Source of the DNA: Amorphophallus konjac
Taxonomy: Eukaryota; Streptophyta; Magnoliopsida; Alismatales; Araceae
DNA length: 64,000 nt
Assembly (NCBI GenBank): GCA_022559845.1
Contig: JAHNEJ010001959.1
Location: forward strand, 124,001 to 188,000
Direction of reading: 5' to 3'
Part shown: positions 21,543-32,138 of the stretch, piece by piece
Layout: each line of letters begins with the position of its first letter
Position numbering within the stretch: position 1 is the stretch's first letter
The notes under the pieces: generated by a model
What the model saw: only the letters and a program-made list of their open reading frames with translations
What the model was told of the DNA's origin: nothing
The model's database searches: none
Position numbers and translations under genes: made by a program

Positions 21543-23815
21543 GAAAGCCTTACAGTTATTAAGAGATCACAAACTATATGCTAAGCTTAGGAAGTGTGAT
21601 TTCTGGCTAGAAGAAGTTTCTTTTCTAGGTCACATAATTTCCCAGAAGGGTATTATAGTCGATCCTTCAAAGGTCGAAGCTGTAAAGAATTGGGAGAGAC
21701 CTACTATTGTGATCGAAAATTGAAGCTTCTTGGGATTTGTAGGATATTATAGAAGATTTATTAAGGACTTCTCCAAGATCACGGTATCTTTAACAAGATT
21801 AATAAGGAATGAGACCCCTTATATATTGTCCAAGGAATGTGAGAAAAGCTTTCAGACTCTAAAAGATTGTCTGACTACTGCCCCTATACTCACGTTGCCT
21901 ATGGAAGGAGGAGGATTTGAAGTTTATACTGATGCATCTGGAATTGGCTTAGGCTGTATGTTGATGCAACATGGCAAGGTAATCGCTTATTTCTCAAGAC
22001 AATTGAAAAAGCATGAGGAGAATTATCCCGTGCATGAGTTAGAACTACGGGATGTAGTCTTTGCTTTGAAAATTTGGCGGCATTATCTCTATGGCATGGC
22101 TTTCATTGTGTATTCAGACCACAAGAGCCTCAAGTACTTATTCTCTCAAAAAGAACTCAATATGAGACAAAGAAGGTGGCTGGAATACTTGAAGGATTTT
22201 TATTTCTCTATACAGTACCATCTAGGAAAAGGTAATGCCGTAGCAGATGCTCTTAGTTGGAAGCCGATGGCATTATTATCGAACATAATGATTAAAGAAT
22301 GGCAATTGTTAGAGAAAATGGCAAACTTAGACCTCAATGTGGAGGAGAAGAGAGAAGGAGTCTTGATTGCAAATATTAGACTCCAACCCAAGTTACACTC
22401 AGAAATTAAAGAGTTACAAGATGATTATCCGTTGATTGTTGAAATTAAAGAGAAATTGAATCAACGGCCAGATTTCATTTTGGAGGATGATGGAAGGTTG
22501 CTTTTTCGAGGAAGAACCTGTGTCCCCGATTGTTCTACCATCAAGAGCAAAATCTTGGAGGAGTAACATCGATCGAGGTACACTATTCATCCTGGTGCCA
22601 CAAAAATGTATCAAGATATCAAAAGAACCTTTTGGTGGCCTAACATAAAAAGAGAGGTAGTCGAGTTCGTGATATGATCCTTGGTTTGCCAACAAGTTAA
22701 AGCCGAACATCTCAAGCCGGTTGATAAGCTAAAACCTCTCGAAATACCAGAATGGAAATGGGATAGTATTGACATGGATTTTATTTTTGGATTGTCGAAG
22801 ACCCGAAGTGGATTTGATGCTATATGGGTGATTGTGAACTGATTAACTAAGTCCGCTCACTTCTTGCCCATCAAGATCAAATGGACCGTGGATGCCAGCT
22901 ACCCTATATATTAAGGAGGTCGTAAGGTGGCACGATATTCCAACTTCTATTATTTCGGATAGAGATCCGAGATTCACCTCTCATTTCTGGAAAGGTTTAC
23001 AATCATCTTTAGGTACTAGGCTGAATTTTAGTATGTCTTTCCACCCTCAGACAGATGGACAAACCGAGAGGACGAATTAGATTATTGAAGATATGTTGAG
23101 AGCTTGTATGATAGATTTTGGCGGAAGTTGGCATGAACACTTGTCCTTGACTGAATTTGTATATAACAATAGCTATCAGTCAAGCATACAAATGGCGCCT
23201 TTTGAAGCACTGTATGGCAAGAGTTGTTGATCACCTTTATGCTGGAGTGAAGTTGGAGAGAAAGGATTGATTGGCCTCGATATTATTCAAGATACAACTC
23301 ATAATATTCAGTTGATCCGTGAAAGGCTGAAAAAACCTCAATGACGGCAAAAGAGTTATGTCGATAATCGAAGAAGAGACCTTGAATTTCAAGTGGGGGG
23401 GCATGTCTTCTTAATAATTTCACCCACGTGAGGAATTAAAAGGTTTGGCATCAAAGGAAAATTGAGTCCAAGATTTATTGGCGCTTTTGTGATTCTGGAA
23501 AAAATCAGGGAAGTGGCATACAAGCTGGCTTTGCCTTCACAATTGACTGGTGTCTACGATATATTTCATATATCCATGCTGAGGAAATATGTGTATGATT
23601 CTTCGCATGAAATTTAATTTGATGACTTGAAGCTACAAAAGAAATTATCTTATGAAGAAAGATCGATCAAGATATTAGATTGGAAGTTACACCAGCCGAG
23701 GAATAGGGCTATGCCAACGGTAAAAGTCCAATGGAGCAAGCGTGGATTCGAGGAAGTTACCTGGGAATTAGAGGAGTCAATCAAGAAGAAGTATCTAGAT
23801 TTCATCTCAAGTTAG
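21543..23815 (+). pseudogene. H pol remainder: RT end, RNase H, integrase, chromodomain
   Basis: The frame resumes exactly where A' interrupted it. The RT C-terminus has KCDFWLEEVSFLGHIIS and [11 protein letters not shown], and RNase H shows [15 protein letters not shown] and [15 protein letters not shown]. Integrase follows: an HPGATKMYQDIKRTFWWP zinc-binding region, WDSIDMDFI with the first catalytic Asp, then, after a frameshift near 22890, ISDRDPRFTSHFWK and HPQTDGQTERTN with the remaining Asp and Glu. The C-terminal domain leads to a chromodomain-like end (SIKILDWKLHQPRNRAMPTV, then VQWSKRGFEEVTWELEE), which in chromoviruses reads heterochromatin marks. Stops occur at 21721, 22564, 22677, about 22840, 23078, about 23228 and at further sites. 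Several fit CGA or CAA changed to TGA or TAA. Not functional. Confidence 0.88.
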
Positions 23816-23890
23816 AATTTTGACCCCACTATTTGAAAATTTAAATTATAATTGTATGAATCATGTGAATTTGGAGGACCGAATTCTTTT

Positions 23891-23904
23891 TAAGTGGGGG
23901 AGGA
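23891..23904 (+). promoter_or_regulatory. H polypurine tract
   Basis: TAAGTGGGGGAGGA lies immediately before the 3' LTR, matching the AAGTGGGGGAGGA tract of the C' units at 39749-39761 and elsewhere. The LTR's first base differs from the 5' copy (AGTAGCAAC for TGTAGCAAC). Confidence 0.8.
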
Positions 23905-24345
23905 AGTAGCAACTTGAAATGTTATGTGCATTTATATGCAAAAAAATAATAATAAATGATGAAAATAAAATAAATGATAAATATTTTTCTTTATGTCTTT
24001 AAAGTGTAAAATATATAAACGTGAATCCTATCCCACGTGTTAACACGAGCGGTGAGATTCGCGACACGATTCTGAGAAGGCGAAGACGTCGGTACTGTAG
24101 TAGTACTGTAGCATCTGATTTAAGAGAGAATTATTACCTCGAATTAAATCCTAATTTGTGGATGATGTAATTTTTTACCTAACTGAATAAATGAGGTCAT
24201 GAATTATGTCATAAATGGGGATTTATTTTAATATTTACATGTTGTAAATTAATGTCAACATAAGTTGGTGTAATAGTAACATGGGTGGAATAGGAAATTA
24301 GGTGGAAGATAGAATTAAATTAGTAATAAAATAATCATGGGACTT
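23905..24345 (+). repeat. H 3' LTR, piece 1
   Basis: Aligns with about 9919-10350 of the 5' LTR (GCATTTATATGCAAAAAAA, ATTCTGAGAAGGCGAAGACGTC, AACATAAGTTGGTGTAATAG). It ends at GACTT (24341-24345), the left duplication of B', just upstream of the TATA box. Confidence 0.92.
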
Positions 24346-26626
24346 TGGTGCGGACACCCGAGCAGTTGATCGGCACGACACACCGAGCCACCGGTACCGC
24401 ACACGGAGCACGACACGAGTCACCTCAGCGTCCATCTGGCTCGGAGACAGCCTGGAGGCTCCGCCTTGAGCCTCCCCATTTATTATATTTAGCTAGACTT
24501 TATGTGTGTGTAATTTGTATTTATTTCGTTACATTCGGTTTGCCATTTTGAGTGTAATAGGGACTTACGAGCATTTCGGACCCCGTGGGCTCCACGGGCC
24601 CCCCGGGCCCCACCACATTGGGCCACCTCAGCCTAGGGTCCCACGTGGGGTCAGTCAACATGCCACATGGGGCATCTAGAAGTTTGAATGGTCAATTGTC
24701 CACATGGGGGACAAGGGACCAAAATAGTCAACATTTCCAACCAACACCCACCTACCATGTCAAGCTTGTTCCCCCCCTAGTCAATAGGCTGTCCCCCCCT
24801 TTTTCTTTAATTGTATTTTTGTGGAATGGTCACAAGCCATCCCAACCCTCCATCTCACACCCCTAGATCCAACGGTGGAGGATGGATTAGATGGGTGACC
24901 TATATATGCTTGTATTTTCCCATTTTGATGAATTAATGCCATTTTGAATCAAAGAAATTGTTGGAGCTTCAGCTTGGTGCGACCCTCTCTCCCCCCTTGC
25001 AGCTGTGAAGGTTGCCTCTGGAGGTGTGACTCCTCCCCTATCAGTTCCGGTCATCCTCGCCGCCGCCACGAGCCGCCACTGCACCGCCATCGTCTTCATC
25101 GGAGTTCTGCCCGCGCAGTACCACAGCAGCTTCCACGAAATTCAGCCATCAACCACGAGCTCTGATCGACCTGGGGATTTTACTGGAGGTTCGTGTCAAG
25201 GATATCCCAAAAAAATTGGTTTGTCATTCAGATCCCGTTCCATATTTTTAGATTTTCGTCCACTCTTCCCTTTCAGTTCTGCCAGCAGTCTGTCCAGATT
25301 CATCTCCGCCCTGAGTTTTAGGTCTTAGGTCCACTTTTTGATTTTCTTTGGTTCGTCCAATTTTACTGGATCTTCCTTCCACCAACCCCTTAATCCTTAA
25401 TTTTTCTAAATTTCTAGTTCGTCCATTTCATATTTTCCACAAATCTTTCTCAGATCCACCTGAAGTTCTGTCCACCCATTCCCAGATCCCACCACCAGTC
25501 ACTCCAAAAATCATATAAAATCGCCACCACCTCCAAATCCAATTCCAAAAATTGTCCCAATTTCGTGGTTTGAGTCCCTACAACTTTGAAGAAGAGCTCG
25601 AAGCCTGATTCCAACGGAAAGCAGGCGGTCAATGGCCCTTTACAGGAAACTTATATGCTGATCTGATATTTCGGGAGCTGTGCAACAGAGGATTGAAAAA
25701 TAGTTAAAGCCCAGGTCCGCAGAGTTTCAGAAGATTCCACTGGCCTTAGGTTGGAGGATTTTGAATCCTCTTTCCAACGGCGCTGGTTTCATCGCATTCC
25801 AACGACGGGGCTGATCACAGCGGCCGTTTTCGCCGGAGTGCGCGCTGCTAAAACAGCAACCTCAGTTCGTGGACAACAACTTCAAAGCTTGGAGATCGAG
25901 ACCGATCGACCCCCGATTGGTGTTCCCGGCCGACCACCGTCCGTGGAGGCGCGCCACCAGGGGCCCCCATCATAGTGGGTCCCACCCCGCAGGTCCGGAG
26001 GACAGCGCCATCCGTGGGCCCCGCGGGCCCGCAGAACCCACCGTTCGGAAAGCACGAAAACGCGGAGTTCGGCACCGCCGGGCGACATCAAGATGCTGCC
26101 CGTCAACTCAATTCGCGTGATTCCCGGGCCCCGCATGTGACCTTTTACCTCCCTGCGTGGAGTGGGTCAAATTATTGTACTGCTGTAAAATTGTGTTAAC
26201 CGGGGGTCCGTGATTGGCCGGGGTTGTCTTCGCCACGCCGGGTGCGTGGAGGTAATGGTCCGAACCTCTTGGCTTTCATTTGCTTAGCTAGTATACGGTC
26301 TTTTGCCGCTGCCGAGAGTGTAGGTACTAGCCCAGGTGTCCATGTCACCGCTGTGAGAGTGAGTGTGACCCGTCCCGTGACTCGATCCGAGTCCGGAAGT
26401 TGAGTCGGACTACCCTTGACCTCCGCCAGTTCCTTAACCGCGCACGGTCCGCGCTTTCCCTCGCTTGGGACGACGAGTGAGCTTCCACTTCTGTTAGCGA
26501 CGTTTTGCCACTAGGAGCTTGTAGTGTCGGGCTTAGTGTCTCCCTGGTGTGTGCTGCTGGTCGCGTCTTCATTTAGAGTCCGGGGTGGCACCTAATAGTG
26601 TCGTCTCCCGTGTCCGTCCCGCATCA
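24346..26626 (+). repeat. B' 5' LTR (2281 bp)
   Basis: Begins TGGTGCGGACACCCGAGC and ends GTCCGTCCCGCATCA. It includes GC-rich CCGTGGGC...CCCGGGCCCC at about 24585-24612 and a TATATATG string at about 24900 that may serve as a TATA element. It is nearly identical to 32015-34300. Confidence 0.95.
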
Positions 26627-26627
26627 G

Positions 26628-26641
26628 TTTGGTATCAGAGC
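26628..26641 (+). promoter_or_regulatory. B' primer-binding site (initiator tRNA-Met)
   Basis: TTTGGTATCAGAGC, two bases after the LTR end, matches the 3' end of initiator tRNA-Met. Leader sequence without other recognised features follows to the gag start. Confidence 0.92.
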
Positions 26642-26939
26642 AAGTCGAGTCTAGGGTAGTCGTTGCATAAGTCATGCATCATGGTCTAAGTCGAGTCTAG
26701 GGCCATCAATATTTTCAAAACAAAAAAGAGTGTGTTTTAAATTGTATTTGCACCCTTTATTCGGTATCTTCAAAGGTGTTGTCCGAACATAAGGCTACGC
26801 CTACCGGGAGGTCGCACACTTGCGGGAGTGATCTTTGGATCGATTAACTCCGCCCCGTACCGGATATTGGTTTAGGTCTAAGTGCATCAGTTAGTGTGTG
26901 TTTGCATTAGTCGGTGTCTTCTAGGTCGTGTGTCTTTGC

Positions 26940-29900
26940 ATGCCCACCCGTCGAGGCACCCAGTACTCGCCACCACCACCTATGTTGGAGTCCCGAGCCC
27001 GTAGTTCCGATGTGTCTTCCACGGCCGAGATGTTCCGGGCCATCATGGATCGTTTAGACACGCGTATGGATGGTCTTAGTACGCGTATGGATGGCATAGG
27101 GACGCGTCTAGAAGGGCGGATGAAGGTCCTCGAGGATCGGGCTGGGGTTTCGGAGCAGTCCATTCAAGGCCTTGTTGGGAGGATTGCCGTCCTAGAGAGG
27201 GGCCCAGTAGCGGCGCAACCCGCGCCGAAGAACGGCCAACAAGAGCCGGTGCAGCAATCCGCTGTGCCAAGGGCTCAGGTGGAGGATGTCGGGAGGCAAC
27301 AGGCACCTATAGTGGATGATTATGCCTCCGACAATGATCACGGGGGTAACGGTCGTCGTCATCAACGACGGAATCGTGATGACGAGGATGACGACCGCAT
27401 TCTTAGGGGTGTGCGTGCGGACCCTCCCACTTTTATCGGGTCCTTGGACCCTAGGGTGTATTTAGATTGGGAGGCCGGCATGGACCGGTACTTCGAGTGG
27501 TTTGAGATGACGGACCACCGAAGAGTCCGATACGTAAAGATGAAGCTACAAGGGCAGGCTCAAACTTATTGGATCAATGTGGAGAGCCTGCTCAACCAGC
27601 AACGTCAACCCCAAATCGGTACCTGGGATGATATGAAACTCAAATTGAGGGAGAAGTACCTTCCTGCCTCATATCGCCAACGTCTTATAGACAAGTGGCA
27701 AAGCATCTCCCAAGGGAACCGATCCGTGACCGAGTACACCGCCGAGTTCGATGAGTATTACTTGCGGTGCGGGGTCACGGAAGAGAGCACCATGACGATA
27801 TCCCGCTTTCGGAGAGGTTTGCGGCCTAATTATCAATATGAACTCTTTCGCCGCAATGCCACCACTTTGGAGCAGGCATATCAGATTGCTCTCGAATTGG
27901 AACAGTTCGAGGCCGAGTTCGAGTCACCCCATCGGTTGGGCTCTTTTCCCCTTCGTAGTGTCGAGCCCCGTGGCTCATCTGGCACGTATCCGAGGGCCCC
28001 CATGGCTCGACCTCAGGAGCCCGCTCGCCCCGAGCCCTTTGCTCCTAGGCCTCGTCCTCCACCCCCGAGGGACCTTCCTCGTCCCCAGCATCTTACGGCC
28101 CCACCAACAGTCCGTCCACCGGCACCCGCGCCTCCTACACATCCTTTGTTGCCTACGCCTCCTATCCGTCGGGAGGATAAAGGTAAAGGACCTATGATTG
28201 GGGAGCCTAGTGGATTACGGCAGCAGTGTTATCGCTGCAATGGGTTTGGCCATTTCGCCAACCAGTGTCCCACCCGCCCATCTCTTCACATTGGGGACAC
28301 ACAGGCCGAGGATACCACCCCTACGGGCCTCGAGTTAGTCAGCTATGAGGCAGATGAAGAGTTAGCTGACGAGTACTATGAGATGGGAGGTGAGGCCCAG
28401 GATGCCCAACTGTCAGACGATACCCACGTGGGGGTCGTCAGATGTATCCTCACCCAGCCACAGGTCAGTGATGACTGGCGTCGGACCACTATCCTTCATG
28501 TATTCTGTAGGCTGGGAAAGCAAATTTGCAAGGTGGTCATCGATAGCGGGAGTTGTATCAATGCAATCTCCATGAACGCTGTCACTCGTCTTGGTCTCAC
28601 ACCCGTAGACCACCCTTGCCCCTACCAGGTATCATGGGTGGATACCACTTCCATTTCGGTCAGGCTGCGGTGCTTGGTCCCACTGCAGCTCCACTCCTAC
28701 CGTGACGAGATCTGGTGCGATGTTCTTCCCATGGAAGTGGGAAGTATCATTCTTGGTAGGCCGTGGTTATTCGACCGAGATGCCACACTCCATGGTCGGT
28801 CGAACACCTATACCTTCGACCACGATGGCCAGCGGGTCACCCTCCAACCCGTTCGGCCCAGGAGCCCATCTGTTAGGGGTCCTACTGGCCCTAGTACTCC
28901 GAAGCCTTCCGTTCCCGGGCCTAGTACCCCATCCCCAGCTCGGGCTATGACCGTTACCTCTGGCCCAGGAGAGCCCTCGACGAGGAGATTGATGATGATT
29001 AGCTCCCGGGAAATGGAGCAGGAGCTTAGTCAGGGCTGTCCGGTGTTTGCCATTACGGTCCGAGAGGTGGAGCGGGACTCCGAGGGTGAGCTCCCACCCG
29101 AGGTTGTTCCTATTCTGCAGGAGTTTGCTGATATTTTTCCCGATGAGCTTCCCGAGGGACTCCCACCCATGCGGGATATTCAGCATGCTATCAACCTTGT
29201 TCCGGGCTCTTCTTTGCCCAACCTTCCGCATTATCGAATGAGCCCCACGGAGCATGCCCAGCTTAAATGGCAGGTCGATGAGCTTGTGCAGAGAGGATCT
29301 GTCCGGGACAGCATGAGTCCATGTGCTGTACCCGCATTACTCGCCCCGAAGAAGGATGGCACGTGGAGAATGTGTATTGATAGTCGTGCCATCAACAAGA
29401 TCACCGTGAAGTACATGTTCCCTATTCCCCGCCTGGATGACATGCTAGACATGATGGCAGGTGCCACTATCTTTTCGAAGATCGATCTTAAGAGTGGCTA
29501 CCATCAGGGGAGGATTGGGCCCGGTGATGAGTGGAAGACCGCATTTAAGATCAAGGATGGTCTATATGAGTGGTTGGTCATGCCTTTTGGGTTGACCAAT
29601 GCTTCTAGCACTTTCATGCGGCTCATGACTCAGGTCCTTCGACCTTTCATTGGAGTCTTTGTAGTGGTGTATTTCGATGATATCCTTATCTATAGCCGCA
29701 CCACAGGGGACCACTTAGACCACCTTCGGCACGTCTGTCTACTTCTTCGGCGAGAGCAGCTATTTGCGAACCCACAGAAGTGTGCCTTCATGACACCTCA
29801 GCTTACCTTCTTGGGTTTCATTGTGTCTAGTACTGGGGTCTCCGCCGATCCGGAGAAGGTCCGGGCCATTGTTGAGTGGCCGAAACCCCGTACAGTTCAT

Positions 29901-32138
29901 GATGTCCGCAGCTTTCATGGCCTTGCGACGTTCTACCGTCGCTTCATCCGCGGATTTAGCTCCGTCACTGCCCCGATCACGGATTGCATCCGTAAGGGCA
30001 CATTTGTCTGGACGAAGGCCGCATCTACTGCCTTCAGGGACATCAAGGAGCATATGACCCAGACACCTATCCTTCGACTGCCTGATTTCTCGAAGGTGTT
30101 TGAGGTCTGTTGTGATGCGTCGGGTGTTAGGATTGGAGGAGTTTTGAGTCAGGAGTCCCACCCGATCGCATATTTCAGCGAGAAGCTGAATGACGCGAAA
30201 CTGCGATATTCCACGTATGATAAAGAATTCTACGCAGTTGTTCAGGCTCTTAGGCATTGGAGGCACTATCTTTTACATCAGGAGTTTGTCCTATACTCCG
30301 ACCACGAGGCATTGAGGTACCTCCATTCGCAAAAGAAGCTTAATTCGCGTCATAGTCGCTGGGTCGAGTATCTTCAGCAGTTCACCTTTGTGCTTAAACA
30401 TAAGGCTGGAGTGAAGAACAAGGTGGCTGATGCCTTGAGTCGGCGAGCATGTTTGCTTACCACCATGAGTGCCGAGGTCATAGGGTTAGAGAAGATGAAG
30501 GAGGCGTATGTTGATTGTCCTGACTTCGGTCAGATTTTTACCACCCTCCAGGCCGGACCCTCGAGAGACCTTGATGAGTATGTGCTTCAGGAGGGTTACC
30601 TCTTTCGAGGTAGCAGGCTATGTGTTCCCCGAACTTCGGTTCGAGATTTCTTAGTGTGGGAACTACATGCGGGAGGTCTAGCCGGCCACTTTGGTCGGAA
30701 CAAGACTATTGAGGCAGTGGAGCATCATTTTTATTGGCCGAGCTTGAAGCGCAATGTTGCTAACATCGTGGCTCAGTGCCGTACTTGTGCTACGGCCAAG
30801 ATGAAGAAGCAAAGCTCGGGTCTTTATACGCCTCTCCCCGTGCCTGATGCCCCATGGCAGGATGTTAGTATGGATTTTGTTTTGGGATTGCCACGTACCT
30901 CTAGGAAGCATGACTCGGTCTATGTGGTGGTTGACCGTTTCTCGAAGATGGCCCTCTTTATCCCCTGCTCGAAGACTTCGGACGCTTCTAGGGTAGCCCG
31001 CATATTCCTTACTCATGTGGTGTGCAAGTTCGGGTTGCCTTGCACTATAGTGTCTGACCGTGATGTTAGATTCACTTCCTATTTTTGGAAGACACTATGG
31101 CATATGATGGGTACGCACCTCAAGTTTTCCACTGCATATCATCCCCAGACAGACGGTCAGACCGAGGTGGTCAATAGGAGTCTGGGAGATCTTTTGAGGT
31201 GTCTAGTTAAGGACCGCATTGGGGATTGGGATCTCATTTTACCCATGGCTGAGTTTGCATACAATGATTCGGTGAATAGGTCTACCGGCATGAGTCCATT
31301 TGAGATTGTCATAGGTCGTAGGCCTAGGAAGCCCGTTGACCTTGTCCCCATGCCTATCCATGCTAGAGTGTCGGAGTCGGACGAGTCGTTTGCTAGGCAT
31401 GTTAGGAGTTTGCATGACGACATCCGTCGTCACATTGAGGCCAGCAATGCACGGTACAAGGAGTTAGCCGATGCCCACCGACACCACCGAGAGTTCCATG
31501 AGGGCGAGTACGTCATGATCAGGGTAAGACTTGAACGGTTTCCCTCTGGAACCGTTAAGAAGTTGCAAGCTCGCGGAGCCGGTCCCTTTAGAGTGTTGAA
31601 ACGCGTTGGATCCAATGTGTATGTTGTGGACCTGCCCGAGGAATATGGTATAAGCTCTACCTTCAATGTATCGGATCTTGTTGCATATAGGGACCCAACG
31701 GTGATCCCTAGTGAGCCTTTTGAGCCATCTCCTCCCCTTGAGAGTGATCCCACACCTGAGTGTCCACTTCCACCTCCAGCCCCTTTTTCACGGCAGCGTG
31801 AGCACATAGATCGTATATTGGACGAGCAAGTGACAGTTACCAGGAGTGGATCTTACCCGCGCTACCTAGTGCGATGGAGAGGACGGCCCGCTACCGAGGA
31901 CACATGGATCGCACATGGCGAGTTGCAGCGGATTGATCCGGACCTTTTGGAACGATATAGGAGCGATGCAGACCCTTACTCGACAGGGTCGAGTTTCTCC
32001 CACCCGGGGAGAATTGGTGCGGACACCCGAGCAGTTGATCGGCACGACACACCGAGCCACCGGTACCGCACACGGAGCACGACACGAGCCACCTCAGCGT
32101 CCATCTGGCTCGGAGACAGCCTGGAGACTCCGCCTTGA
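26940..32138 (+). CDS. B' Gag-Pol polyprotein with chromodomain
   Basis: Single open frame of 1732 residues from MPTRRGTQYSPPPP. An ATG four codons earlier (26928) is possible, but A' gag starts at the equivalent of 26940. Domains in order: heptad-repeat N-terminus (about 25-75, TRMDGLSTRMDGIGTRL); capsid-type domain from about 160; CCHC knuckle CYRCNGFGHFANQC (430-443); aspartic protease with DSGS at 535-538; reverse transcriptase with YFDD (911-914); RNase H (Asp 1059, YSDHEALRYL later); integrase with an HHCC region from His 1243 and catalytic Asp 1312, Asp 1373 and Glu 1409 (35 residues between the last two); chromodomain at about 1623-1680 (YLVRWRGRPATEDTWI). About 41 C-terminal residues are encoded inside the 3' LTR. 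All catalytic motifs checked are present. Gag and Pol lie in one frame without a shift, so their ratio must be set by other means. Confidence 0.96.
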   Translation: MPTRRGTQYSPPPPMLESRARSSDVSSTAEMFRAIMDRLDTRMDGLSTRMDGIGTRLEGRMKVLEDRAGVSEQSIQGLVGRIAVLERGPVAAQPAPKNGQQEPVQQSAVPRAQVEDVGRQQAPIVDDYASDNDHGGNGRRHQRRNRDDEDDDRILRGVRADPPTFIGSLDPRVYLDWEAGMDRYFEWFEMTDHRRVRYVKMKLQGQAQTYWINVESLLNQQRQPQIGTWDDMKLKLREKYLPASYRQRLIDKWQSISQGNRSVTEYTAEFDEYYLRCGVTEESTMTISRFRRGLRPNYQYELFRRNATTLEQAYQIALELEQFEAEFESPHRLGSFPLRSVEPRGSSGTYPRAPMARPQEPARPEPFAPRPRPPPPRDLPRPQHLTAPPTVRPPAPAPPTHPLLPTPPIRREDKGKGPMIGEPSGLRQQCYRCNGFGHFANQCPTRPSLHIGDTQAEDTTPTGLELVSYEADEELADEYYEMGGEAQDAQLSDDTHVGVVRCILTQPQVSDDWRRTTILHVFCRLGKQICKVVIDSGSCINAISMNAVTRLGLTPVDHPCPYQVSWVDTTSISVRLRCLVPLQLHSYRDEIWCDVLPMEVGSIILGRPWLFDRDATLHGRSNTYTFDHDGQRVTLQPVRPRSPSVRGPTGPSTPKPSVPGPSTPSPARAMTVTSGPGEPSTRRLMMISSREMEQELSQGCPVFAITVREVERDSEGELPPEVVPILQEFADIFPDELPEGLPPMRDIQHAINLVPGSSLPNLPHYRMSPTEHAQLKWQVDELVQRGSVRDSMSPCAVPALLAPKKDGTWRMCIDSRAINKITVKYMFPIPRLDDMLDMMAGATIFSKIDLKSGYHQGRIGPGDEWKTAFKIKDGLYEWLVMPFGLTNASSTFMRLMTQVLRPFIGVFVVVYFDDILIYSRTTGDHLDHLRHVCLLLRREQLFANPQKCAFMTPQLTFLGFIVSSTGVSADPEKVRAIVEWPKPRTVHDVRSFHGLATFYRRFIRGFSSVTAPITDCIRKGTFVWTKAASTAFRDIKEHMTQTPILRLPDFSKVFEVCCDASGVRIGGVLSQESHPIAYFSEKLNDAKLRYSTYDKEFYAVVQALRHWRHYLLHQEFVLYSDHEALRYLHSQKKLNSRHSRWVEYLQQFTFVLKHKAGVKNKVADALSRRACLLTTMSAEVIGLEKMKEAYVDCPDFGQIFTTLQAGPSRDLDEYVLQEGYLFRGSRLCVPRTSVRDFLVWELHAGGLAGHFGRNKTIEAVEHHFYWPSLKRNVANIVAQCRTCATAKMKKQSSGLYTPLPVPDAPWQDVSMDFVLGLPRTSRKHDSVYVVVDRFSKMALFIPCSKTSDASRVARIFLTHVVCKFGLPCTIVSDRDVRFTSYFWKTLWHMMGTHLKFSTAYHPQTDGQTEVVNRSLGDLLRCLVKDRIGDWDLILPMAEFAYNDSVNRSTGMSPFEIVIGRRPRKPVDLVPMPIHARVSESDESFARHVRSLHDDIRRHIEASNARYKELADAHRHHREFHEGEYVMIRVRLERFPSGTVKKLQARGAGPFRVLKRVGSNVYVVDLPEEYGISSTFNVSDLVAYRDPTVIPSEPFEPSPPLESDPTPECPLPPPAPFSRQREHIDRILDEQVTVTRSGSYPRYLVRWRGRPATEDTWIAHGELQRIDPDLLERYRSDADPYSTGSSFSHPGRIGADTRAVDRHDTPSHRYRTRSTTRATSASIWLGDSLETPP
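31995..32014 (+). promoter_or_regulatory. B' polypurine tract
   Basis: TTCTCCCACCCGGGGAGAAT lies directly before the 3' LTR and inside the 3' end of the coding frame. The A' element has the same string. Confidence 0.75.

Noticed and set aside
28767..30266. Minus-strand frames of 162 and 168 residues inside B' gag-pol
   Set aside because: Mirror frames of a long GC-rich coding sequence; all domain evidence is on the plus strand.
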